16,099 bases of DNA from Clostridia bacterium (GTDB lineage: Bacteria > Bacillota > Clostridia > Christensenellales > CAG-138): assembly GCA_030530185.1 (NCBI GenBank), contig JAUMVL010000008.1:3206-19304 (forward strand), read 5' to 3'. Both the position numbers and the translations under genes were made by a program. Below the pieces are notes generated by a model. That model searched no databases. It had not been told where the DNA came from and worked only from the letters and a program-made list of their open reading frames with translations. Positions 1 through 6,773 of the stretch are shown in pieces. Positions within the stretch are counted from its first letter, which is position 1. Every line of letters starts with the position of its first letter.

Positions 1-383
1 ACATGTTTGATTTGGACGGGGAAGCAAAGGTCTCGACCGTCCGAAAGAAGCTGGTCGCGCTCGGCAGGCAGGGATCCGAGGATCTGATCGCGCTGCGGGA
101 GGGGGATATCCGCGGAAGCGGGTACGACACCGCATACAAAGCGGTCCGCTGGCGCAAGGTATATGAAAAGATGCAGTCCGACGGCTGCCCGTGGTCAGCG
201 GACGAGCTTGCAGTTTCCGGCGCAGAGCTGATGCAGGCGCTGCATCTTGCGCCCTCGCACGAAATTGCGGAACTGAAGAACCGGCTTTTGCTGCACTGCG
301 TCTGCCACCCGCAGGACAATACGAAGGAACGGCTTTTGCGAATTGCGCGCGACTCCGTGGCAAAAGTGCGGATAAACTGTTAA
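1..383 (+). CDS. cca: CCA-adding tRNA nucleotidyltransferase, C-terminal fragment (5' partial)
   Basis: This is the 3' end of a gene that begins before the window; the frame is open from the first base, and the ATG at 3 is only an internal Met. The roughly 126 visible residues resemble the C-terminal tRNA-binding part of Firmicute CCA-adding enzymes, which build or repair the 3' CCA end of tRNA. Supporting features are the 'ALREGDI' segment, a 'RWRKVYEKM' helix, the 'DELAVSGAELMQAL' element (family form roughly LAVNGxDLM) and a terminal helix ending 'NTKERLLRIARD'. The nucleotidyltransferase head, with its GxxRD-type motif and metal-binding acidic residues, lies outside the window, so catalytic competence cannot be judged. 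No hairpin terminator is visible between its TAA and the next gene. The identification rests on recalled family patterns. Confidence 0.72.
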   Translation, partial: MFDLDGEAKVSTVRKKLVALGRQGSEDLIALREGDIRGSGYDTAYKAVRWRKVYEKMQSDGCPWSADELAVSGAELMQALHLAPSHEIAELKNRLLLHCVCHPQDNTKERLLRIARDSVAKVRINC

Positions 384-418
384 ATTTTCATTCTGCTCTG
401 TTCATACGCGAAAAAGTA

Positions 419-427
419 TGGTATCAT
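419..427 (+). promoter_or_regulatory. Candidate extended -10 promoter for the CotH-VTC-DUF4956 unit
   Basis: The leader holds TG-G-TATCAT, an extended -10 element (TGnTATAAT type), about 40 nt before the CotH start codon. The hexamer at the usual -35 distance (TGTTCA) is poor, so recognition would depend on the extended -10. It is the best promoter-like site in the 85-nt gap after the CCA-adding gene. Confidence 0.45.
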
Positions 428-468
428 AGTTTTATTGTGGAAAAAAGCATGCAATCGAGGAATTGTCA

Positions 469-3400
469 ATGAATAAAAAACAAAAAAAGAAACTGGCTAT
501 GTTGGCGATCGCGCTTGCGGTCGTTTTGGTCGTGATCCTTCTGATCACGCTCGTAGCCAACTGCACCGGCTGTGTGGGCGCGTCAACGGAGAGCACCTCC
601 GCCAAGACGCAGCAGCGCTCGTCGGTCGTCATCAGCGAGATCCTCGCAAGCAACAAGCAGGCCGTACGCGACCCGATGGGCACGTACAGCGACTATGTCG
701 AGCTGTATAACGCCGGCACGGCCGCGGCGAACATCTCCGGCTACGGCCTGTCCGACAGCGAAACGGATGTCTGGGCCATTCCCGACGGCACGGTGCTGCA
801 GCCGGGCGAATATTACGTCATCTGGTGCGCCGGTCAGGAAACCGGCCTGTCGAACGTGGCAAACTTTGCGCTGTCCAAGAACGACGTTCTGCGGTTCATC
901 GACGGCGGCGGCGGTCTGATCACAACGGTGTCGCTGGCGGATACGTATTCCGGCCTTGCCTATTGCTACGACGTCGCAACCGGTGCCTGGAGCAATATGG
1001 CGCCGTCCCCCGGCTACCCGAACACCGAGTCGGGCATTGCGGCCTATGAAAGGACCAAGATGATCGACCCCGAGGTCGGCACGCTCGAAACCGTTTCGCA
1101 GAGCGCGGTGCGCATCAGCGAATTCATGGCAAGCAACAGCACCGCGCATCTGTGCCCCGACGGCACCTATTGCGACTGGATCGAGCTGTACAACAACTCG
1201 GCTTCCCCGGTGGATTTAACCGGCTACGGTCTGTCCGATGACATCACCAAGCCGAAAAAATACATGTTTGACGGCGTTACGATCGACGCGTACAGCTATC
1301 TGGTCGTATACAGCACGACGGTTCCGGTCGACGGGCATCTCTGCATCGACTTTGGCCTCTCCTCCCGCGGGGAAACGCTGCTGCTGACCTCGCCCGAGGA
1401 CAAGATCATCGACATGATCGAATTCGGGCCGCAGACGAAGAACTTCTCGATGGCGCGCGCGTTCCCGAACGGCACGTTCGATCCCGCCTCCGACTTCACG
1501 CCGACCGACCGGATCACGCCGGGCTATCCGAACACCGAATCCGGCTTTGCGCTGTTTGACAAGGAAGAGAACGGCGAGATGGGCGTGCACGACATCATGT
1601 TCAACGAGGTGCTCGTCAACGGCTATTTCATTCGCTGGGAATACTCCAAGCAGACCAAGAGCGAGCGCCCGTTTGACGACGACCTCGGCGCCTGGATCGA
1701 GGTGTTCAACAAGGCCGACTATCCGGTCGACCTGTCGGGGTACTCGATCTCGGATGATTACACCGACCCGCTGAAATGGGTTTTTCCTAACGGAACGAGT
1801 ATCGCCGCAAAAGGATATCTCGCCGTGCAGCTGGATGGCAGCCTCCCGCGCGACGGACAAACCACGGCTCCCGAGCAATTGCTGCGCTATCAGCTGAATT
1901 TCGACATCAATTCCGCCGGCGAAACACTCTATCTGTATCAGCCGGACGGCACGATGATCGACCGGGTGGACGTGCCCGAAAGCCGCGCCTGCATCTCCTA
2001 CGGACGCGATGCAAGCGGCAATTGGGTGCTGTTCGATCAGCCGACCGAAGCGGCGCAGAACCCTGCCTCCGGCTTCGGGCTCTACTGTGAGCCGGCCGAA
2101 GCCGATACGCCGAGCGGCATCTATACGGGCATTCAAACCGTGAACATCAAGGTTCCGGACGGACTGTTTGCAACCTATACGCTCGATACGACCGATCCAA
2201 CGGCCGAATCTACCCGCGTTTCGGGCCCGATTCCGGTCAAGGAGAACACGGTGCTCCGCGTCAAAACGTTCTCGCCGAACAACGCGAACTATCCGAGCCG
2301 CACCAAGTCCTACACCTACGTGATCATCGGCGACAGCGAAACCGTGCAGGCGCACAACACGACGCTGCCCGTCGTCTTCCTGGTCACCGATCAGAAGAAC
2401 ATGTTCGATCCGAAGATCGGCATTTACGTCAAGGGTTCGGACTACACCGGCACCGGCAACGCGACGGATATCTACATCGGCGACAAGGAAAAGGTTGCCA
2501 CGTGGGCGAACTTCAACATGAGCGGCCGGATGTGGGAGCGTCCCGCGACGTTCACCTATACGAGCGTCAACGCCAAGGAAGTTCTCTACGAGGCGGATCT
2601 CGATATGCGAATTTTCGGCGCGTTCTCGCGCTACAAGGCGCAAAAGGGCATCGGTCTGATCGCCAGAAAGGGCGTCGGGCCTTCGTGGCTCCAGTACCCG
2701 TTCTTTGACAACCGCCCGTTTACCGAGTATAAATCGCTCGTGCTGCGCGCGTCGGGTCAGGATTCGGCGCTGTCGCGCATCCGTGACGTCCTGGTGCTCG
2801 GTCTTTTGAACGACGCGGGCGTGGATATGGCCAATCAGGCGTATGTGCAATGCATTGTCTACATCAACGGCCAGTATTGGGGCGTTTACAACCTTCGTGA
2901 AAAGGTCAGCAAGTTCTTCCTCGCGCAGCACTACGGCATCGAGGATCCGAACACGATCGACATCCTTGTCGGCAACGGCAACAACGCGGCTTCGGTCGTT
3001 GCGGGCAACGGGCTTGACGATTATCAGGCGATCATCAACTTCTGCAAGAGCAAGAACTACAACCTTTCAAACGATTCCGATTACCAGTATGTGGCGGATC
3101 GGATCGACATCGACAACTTTGCGCAGTACTGCGCGTTCGAGATCATCGTCGGCAACACCGACACCGGCAACATCAAGTTCTGGCGCTCGAGCGAGCTCGA
3201 CAACAAGTGGCGCTGGATCGCTTACGACTTCTGCTGGGCGATGAACCGCGAAACCGCTAACTCGAACGTGAATACGACAAGCGGCTACCGGAGAGACTTT
3301 TTCAGTAAGTACTTCGATCCGGCGGGACACGGCGCGGCGCATTTCGATACGACGCTCGGCCGCTCGCTGTTGCAGAACAACAAGTTTGTCGAACGGTTCC

Positions 3401-3702
3401 TCTACTACTGCGCGGACTTCTTCAACAACGTCTATACGCCCGAGAAGATCGTGGCCAAGGTGGACGAGCTGCAAAGCGCAATCAAGTTCGAGATGGAAAA
3501 CTACGACTTGGCCCGCTGGGAGCCGTACATCCACCTGTCCGTCAAGGGCTGGAACTCGCACTGCAACAACATCCGAAACTACGGCAACAACTATCAGGAC
3601 TACTTCCTGAAGTATTGTCAGGACTTTATCAACAAGAACACGAATTATAAGCTGACCGACGCCAAAATGAAAGAACTGTTCGGGAGGGTAAGCAATCTGT
3701 GA
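469..3702 (+). CDS. Membrane-anchored CotH-family kinase with three lamin-tail domains
   Basis: The start is ATG 469, with GAGG 8 nt upstream; a TTG two codons earlier has no suitably spaced ribosome site. The product is 1077 aa. A Lys-rich N-terminus and a hydrophobic stretch (about residues 11-28) look like a signal anchor. Three lamin-tail domains follow (about 51-189, 214-351, 372-528), each with an acidic-aromatic core (DYVELYN, DWIELYN, AWIEVFN) and a GYGLSD-like turn. The linker GYPNTESG closes the first two. A chitobiase/hexosaminidase C-terminal-like domain lies at about 544-618 and the CotH domain at about 632-926. CotH landmarks are GQYWGVYNLRE (802-812), NTDTGN (896-901) and YDFCWA (919-924), where D898, N901 and D920 are the expected catalytic and metal residues. 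CotH proteins are atypical Ser/Thr kinases first known from spore coats. An extracellular site of action is inferred from the anchor. It overlaps the VTC gene by 4 nt. Confidence 0.92.
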   Translation: MNKKQKKKLAMLAIALAVVLVVILLITLVANCTGCVGASTESTSAKTQQRSSVVISEILASNKQAVRDPMGTYSDYVELYNAGTAAANISGYGLSDSETDVWAIPDGTVLQPGEYYVIWCAGQETGLSNVANFALSKNDVLRFIDGGGGLITTVSLADTYSGLAYCYDVATGAWSNMAPSPGYPNTESGIAAYERTKMIDPEVGTLETVSQSAVRISEFMASNSTAHLCPDGTYCDWIELYNNSASPVDLTGYGLSDDITKPKKYMFDGVTIDAYSYLVVYSTTVPVDGHLCIDFGLSSRGETLLLTSPEDKIIDMIEFGPQTKNFSMARAFPNGTFDPASDFTPTDRITPGYPNTESGFALFDKEENGEMGVHDIMFNEVLVNGYFIRWEYSKQTKSERPFDDDLGAWIEVFNKADYPVDLSGYSISDDYTDPLKWVFPNGTSIAAKGYLAVQLDGSLPRDGQTTAPEQLLRYQLNFDINSAGETLYLYQPDGTMIDRVDVPESRACISYGRDASGNWVLFDQPTEAAQNPASGFGLYCEPAEADTPSGIYTGIQTVNIKVPDGLFATYTLDTTDPTAESTRVSGPIPVKENTVLRVKTFSPNNANYPSRTKSYTYVIIGDSETVQAHNTTLPVVFLVTDQKNMFDPKIGIYVKGSDYTGTGNATDIYIGDKEKVATWANFNMSGRMWERPATFTYTSVNAKEVLYEADLDMRIFGAFSRYKAQKGIGLIARKGVGPSWLQYPFFDNRPFTEYKSLVLRASGQDSALSRIRDVLVLGLLNDAGVDMANQAYVQCIVYINGQYWGVYNLREKVSKFFLAQHYGIEDPNTIDILVGNGNNAASVVAGNGLDDYQAIINFCKSKNYNLSNDSDYQYVADRIDIDNFAQYCAFEIIVGNTDTGNIKFWRSSELDNKWRWIAYDFCWAMNRETANSNVNTTSGYRRDFFSKYFDPAGHGAAHFDTTLGRSLLQNNKFVERFLYYCADFFNNVYTPEKIVAKVDELQSAIKFEMENYDLARWEPYIHLSVKGWNSHCNNIRNYGNNYQDYFLKYCQDFINKNTNYKLTDAKMKELFGRVSNL

Positions 3703-4415
3703 CGAACCAACTGTTTCAACGAAAGCCCAATTCCTTCGGTTACCGCCACGAGCTGAAATTCATCATCTCGGAAGCGGACGCGGAGTTGCTCTCGATCCGG
3801 CTGCAAAAAGCCCTGCGCCCCGACCCGTATGCACAGGACGGCGGATATTTCATCCGAAGCCTCTATTTCGAGGATCCGTTCAACACGGCGGTCGTCGAAA
3901 AGGTGGACGGCGTCGAGTACCGCGACAAGTGGCGCATCCGCATCTACAACCTCTCGGATCGGATCATCAAGCTCGAGCGCAAGCACAAGAACGGACAGTT
4001 CATCAAAAAGGACAGCCTCAGTTTGACACGGCGCGAATGCAACGCGCTCTGCGCCGGCGCCTACGGATTTTTGCTCCACCGCAAGGAACCGTTTGCCAAG
4101 GAAGCCTACGGCGAGATGGTGACCAAGCACCTTCGGCCCAAAGTAATCGTCGACTACGACCGCGAGCCGTTCGTCTATCCCGTCGAGGACGTCCGGATCA
4201 CGCTGGATCGAAACATCCGCACCGGCCTGTATTCGACCGATCTGTTCAATGCGAACACGATCACCTATCCCGCGACCGAGTTCATGGGACAGTGCATTTT
4301 GGAGGTCAAGTTCAATGCCTATCTCGAACCGTACGTGATGGAATTGCTGCAGCTGAACGCCGCACAGCGGAGCGCAGCGAGTAAGTACCTCTATTGCAGG
4401 CAATACGACTGTTAA
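3699..4415 (+). CDS. VTC-domain polyphosphate polymerase (triphosphate-tunnel fold)
   Basis: The GTG start at 3699 overlaps the CotH stop in GTGA, with GGGAGG 11 nt upstream; this implies translational coupling. The 238-aa product is almost entirely one VTC domain, the catalytic module of yeast Vtc4, which makes polyphosphate from ATP inside a beta-barrel tunnel. Tunnel-strand signatures are RHELKF (16-21), DKWRIRIYN (76-84), IKLERKHK (90-97), VIVDYDREPF and a closing LEVKFN (201-206) whose E202 is the usual metal-ligand glutamate. The Arg/Lys residues on these strands are the type that bind phosphate. There is no SPX domain and no membrane helix, so it should be cytoplasmic and would need a membrane partner, for which the next gene is the obvious candidate. 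Family identity is strong; polyphosphate synthesis in this organism is inferred. Confidence 0.92.
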   Translation: MTNQLFQRKPNSFGYRHELKFIISEADAELLSIRLQKALRPDPYAQDGGYFIRSLYFEDPFNTAVVEKVDGVEYRDKWRIRIYNLSDRIIKLERKHKNGQFIKKDSLSLTRRECNALCAGAYGFLLHRKEPFAKEAYGEMVTKHLRPKVIVDYDREPFVYPVEDVRITLDRNIRTGLYSTDLFNANTITYPATEFMGQCILEVKFNAYLEPYVMELLQLNAAQRSAASKYLYCRQYDC

Positions 4416-4449
4416 AATAAGAAAAGAGTAACAATATATTGGAGGAATT

Positions 4450-5130
4450 ATGGATTCTAACTACTTCACCACGCTGCGCTCCGCATTTTTAGAGCTGTTC
4501 AACTTCCAGACGAACCAGGTCGTTCCGCTGATTGGAAGCATTCTCGTCGCGTTTCTGCTCGGTCTGTTCATCTATGTGATCTACCGGCTGACCTTCTCCG
4601 GCGTCGTCTACAGCAAGACGTTCAACATGAGCCTGGTCATGCTCACGATGGTCTCCACCATGGTCATCCTGTTCATGTCGAACAACCTCAAGCTGTCGCT
4701 CGGTATGGTCGGCGCGCTGTCCATTGTCCGTTTCCGTACCGCGATCAAGGATCCGATCGACACGGTCTTCATGTTCTGGGCGATCGGCGAAGGTATCGCG
4801 CTCGGCGCGGGCTTCGTGCTGGCTGCCGTTGTCGGCGTGCTGCTGATTGGCGCGCTGATGCTGGCGCTTGCTTCGTCGAAGAAAAAGGCCTCCCTGCCCT
4901 ACCTTCTGATCCTTCACTACGAGGAGCGCGCGTCCAAGTCCGTCAAGGCCATGATCGCACAGATCCCGTATGCGCGCGTCAAGTCCAAGACCGTGCAGCG
5001 CGAGGGCATCGAGCTGGCCGTTGAACTGCGCGTCAAGTCGAGCGAAACCGGCTTTGTCGACAAGTTCCTGCGCGTAGACGGCGTCTACGACGCGACTCTG
5101 ATTGCGCACCAGGGCGATCTGATTTCGTAA
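4450..5130 (+). CDS. DUF4956 integral membrane protein
   Basis: The ATG is preceded by GGAGG at 4441-4445 with 4 nt spacing, 34 nt after the VTC gene. The 226-aa product has hydrophobic segments at about 25-47, 58-79 and 103-140 (the last long enough for two helices), then a soluble C-terminal domain of about 85 residues. The block between helices, starting SLGMVGALSIVRFR (83-96) and continuing to KDP (100-102), is the hallmark of DUF4956; its two arginines and the following lysine lie beside membrane segments. I recall DUF4956 genes beside VTC-type polymerases and CotH genes in other bacteria. A role as membrane platform or channel for the polymerase, analogous to Vtc1 and the Vtc4 membrane part, is inference only. 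A terminator follows directly, so this closes the operon. Confidence 0.88.
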   Translation: MDSNYFTTLRSAFLELFNFQTNQVVPLIGSILVAFLLGLFIYVIYRLTFSGVVYSKTFNMSLVMLTMVSTMVILFMSNNLKLSLGMVGALSIVRFRTAIKDPIDTVFMFWAIGEGIALGAGFVLAAVVGVLLIGALMLALASSKKKASLPYLLILHYEERASKSVKAMIAQIPYARVKSKTVQREGIELAVELRVKSSETGFVDKFLRVDGVYDATLIAHQGDLIS

Positions 5131-5139
5131 TCAAACGGG

Positions 5140-5183
5140 GGGAAAGCTGCGGCTTTCCCTCTTTCCGTTTCATAATTTTTTTT
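5140..5183 (+). terminator. Intrinsic terminator after the DUF4956 gene
   Basis: GGGAAAGC and GCTTTCCC form a perfect 8-bp stem with a 4-nt loop. A pyrimidine-rich stretch and an uninterrupted T8 (5176-5183) follow, although the T8 is 16 nt from the stem. The ribosome site of the next gene begins 3 nt beyond the T8. Confidence 0.7.
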
Positions 5184-5200
5184 CAAAGGAGGAACGTATT

Positions 5201-5473
5201 ATGCTTATGAAACTGCTCATTTCGGTCGTGGTCGGCGCCATCATCGGTTGGCTGGCCGGGAAGCTCATGAAATCCGACGGCAGCCTGCTGCGCAACATTC
5301 TGCTCGGCATCGGCGGCTCCGCGCTCGGCGGATTCGTCGGCGGTCTTTTGAAGATCGAACCCACGAGCTGGATCGTCTCGATGATCCTTGCCGTCGCCTG
5401 CGCCTGCCTGCTGCTGTGGCTGTACCAGAAGTTCTTCCAAAAGAAGAAAAAGCCCTCGGGCAGAGTGCGCTGA
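5201..5473 (+). CDS. GlsB/YeaQ/YmgE-family small membrane protein
   Basis: A strong AGGAGG at 5187-5192 sits 8 nt before the ATG. The 90-aa product has a first hydrophobic helix (about 5-20, VVVGAIIGWLAG), a glycine-rich middle (LGIGGSALGGFVGGLL, 35-50), a last helix (about 57-75) and a very basic tail (KKFF/KKKK region). This is the pattern of the 'transglycosylase-associated' GlsB/YeaQ family, small inner-membrane proteins tied to stress responses in some bacteria but with no defined biochemistry. The Gly-x-x-x-Gly packing favours helix-helix contacts. It lies between two terminators, so it is probably its own short transcript or depends on read-through from the operon upstream; a convincing promoter is not visible in the 70-nt gap. 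Confidence 0.82.
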   Translation: MLMKLLISVVVGAIIGWLAGKLMKSDGSLLRNILLGIGGSALGGFVGGLLKIEPTSWIVSMILAVACACLLLWLYQKFFQKKKKPSGRVR

Positions 5474-5493
5474 ACCGATTTCATTCCTTGCAG

Positions 5494-5522
5494 GAGGCAG
5501 CTCAAAAACTGCCTCTTTTTTT
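5494..5522 (+). terminator. Intrinsic terminator after the YeaQ-like gene
   Basis: GAGGCAG (5494-5500) pairs perfectly with CTGCCTC (5509-5515) around an 8-nt A-rich loop, followed at once by T7. This is a textbook rho-independent terminator 20 nt after the stop codon. Confidence 0.9.
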
Positions 5523-5686
5523 GTGCTCCCCGGATGCATCCCGGTCAATTATGAACAGTTTTTGATCATCGAACCCGGCCTCCGTCCGAAAGGGACGATT
5601 TCGGTTTTCTGAATTCGAGTTTCGTCGAAAGCGCCATTCGACAGATTCGGTATGCTATGCTCTGCAAAAATTCTTCGGAGGCATGC

Positions 5687-6745
5687 ATGAAGTACCAACG
5701 TCTGCTCGGATTTCTTTGGCTCGGCCTGCTGCTCGGCGCAGCGGTTTTCTGTATCTTATGGGGCCGCGTCCCGACCAAGGACGCGCAGACCTATCTGAAT
5801 CTCGACCCGGTTCCGCCCGACGCGACGCTCCCCGTGATCGCGATCTCGGTTCCCGTCGCGACGCCTGCCGTTTCGGCGCCGGTGTTTACGGTGCCGCCGA
5901 CGCCCTCTCCGACGCCTGTGCCGACCGCTACGCCCGATCCGCGCCCGTTTTCGATCTTCTGGTACTCGGACACGCAGTATTATTCGTACAAGCATCCGGA
6001 GATCTTTCGCAAGATGACCGACTGGTCGGTTCAAAACGCCGAGTCGTACAACGCGCTCTGCGTCGTGCATACGGGCGATATTGTGGACAACCACAAATAC
6101 GAACGCCATTGGCACAACGCAGCCTCGGCCCTGTCCACGCTGAAAGGGCACTTGCCGCTGTACTGCGTCGCCGGCAACCACGACGTCGGCGCGGAGACCG
6201 TCGACTATACCGCCTACCGCTCGGCCTCGTTCTGCAATGTATTGGACGGCAAAAAGGTGTGGGAAAACGGGATCGCCTGGGTGCAGCCGCTCGAACGGCA
6301 GCGCATTTTGCTCGTCGGCATCGGCTGGCAAAAGGATGCGCCGTACCTCGACTGGGTCCTTGAGCGGCTTGCCGAATACCCCGACTATACGGCAATCCTG
6401 CTTGTGCACAGCTTCCTCGAGGACAACGGCACGCTGACTTCAAACGGGAAGCTGCTCGAACAGCAGCTGCTGCCAAAGGCGACCAATCTCCGACTGATCC
6501 TTTGCGGGCATAAGGACGGTTCGGTGCGCTGGCAAAAGACCTACGACGACAACACGCGGACCGTCAATGCACTGATGTATAACTTTCAGGACGACAAGAA
6601 AAAGGGACTCGGATATCTCCGAATCCTCTCGTTCGATCCGGTTGCCCGCACGATCGACGTGACCACCTACTCCCCGTACCTCGACGACTACAACTACTAT
6701 GCCGAAGAATCGCTCGACACGTTCACGCTGTTCAATGCGTTCTGA
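5687..6745 (+). CDS. Membrane-anchored calcineurin-like metallophosphoesterase
   Basis: I place the start at ATG 5687, with GGAGG 5 nt upstream; the in-frame ATG at 5657 lacks a ribosome site and would bury the signal anchor. The product is 352 aa. Residues about 5-25 form a hydrophobic anchor, then a Pro/Thr-rich stalk (about 70-86, with TPSPTPVPTATP) leads to the phosphoesterase domain. Metal-site motifs appear in order: SDTQYY (D95), TGDIVDN (D131), GNHD (N164, H165), VHS (H241) and CGHKDG (H275). The domain belongs to the SDTQ subgroup, in which Gln replaces the His of the usual DxH and the last motif is GHxxG rather than GHxH. Expected activity is di-metal phosphoester hydrolysis on the outside of the cell; the substrate is unknown. 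A TGC-TATGCT extended -10-like site lies just upstream, but it is weak. The gene stands alone, converging on the radical SAM gene. Confidence 0.88.
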   Translation: MKYQRLLGFLWLGLLLGAAVFCILWGRVPTKDAQTYLNLDPVPPDATLPVIAISVPVATPAVSAPVFTVPPTPSPTPVPTATPDPRPFSIFWYSDTQYYSYKHPEIFRKMTDWSVQNAESYNALCVVHTGDIVDNHKYERHWHNAASALSTLKGHLPLYCVAGNHDVGAETVDYTAYRSASFCNVLDGKKVWENGIAWVQPLERQRILLVGIGWQKDAPYLDWVLERLAEYPDYTAILLVHSFLEDNGTLTSNGKLLEQQLLPKATNLRLILCGHKDGSVRWQKTYDDNTRTVNALMYNFQDDKKKGLGYLRILSFDPVARTIDVTTYSPYLDDYNYYAEESLDTFTLFNAF

Positions 6746-6748
6746 ACC

Positions 6749-6772
6749 ACAGCCCCCGCCCTCGGGGGCTGT
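6749..6772. terminator. Hairpin between converging genes, likely bidirectional terminator
   Basis: ACAGCCCCC and GGGGGCTGT form a perfect 9-bp stem around a 6-nt loop, starting 3 nt after the phosphoesterase stop and ending 1 nt before the stop of the opposing radical SAM gene. The T-rich tail is weak on both strands (TTTCATCTT on the plus side), so efficiency is uncertain. Its position fits termination of both genes. Confidence 0.6.
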
Positions 6773-6773
6773 T

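Noticed and set aside
463..468. TTG start for the CotH gene
   Set aside because: Only 2 nt separate it from the GAGG site, while ATG 469 has an 8-nt spacing.
549..580. Lipoprotein cleavage site in the CotH protein
   Set aside because: The cysteines after the first hydrophobic stretch (VANC, TGC) do not fit the L-A/S-G/A-C lipobox well, so I call it a signal anchor.
1009..1036. Repeated GYPNTESG-coding segments as a possible mobile or CRISPR-like repeat
   Set aside because: The two copies differ at synonymous sites and sit at equivalent ends of two lamin-tail domains, so this is protein-level domain duplication. No CRISPR array, insertion sequence or tRNA gene was seen in the window.
1216..2931. 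571-codon open frame on the minus strand
   Set aside because: It lies antisense to the lamin-tail/CotH gene, whose domains are unmistakable. The translation is Arg/Val/Asp-rich with no motif, typical of the shadow frame of a GC-rich gene.
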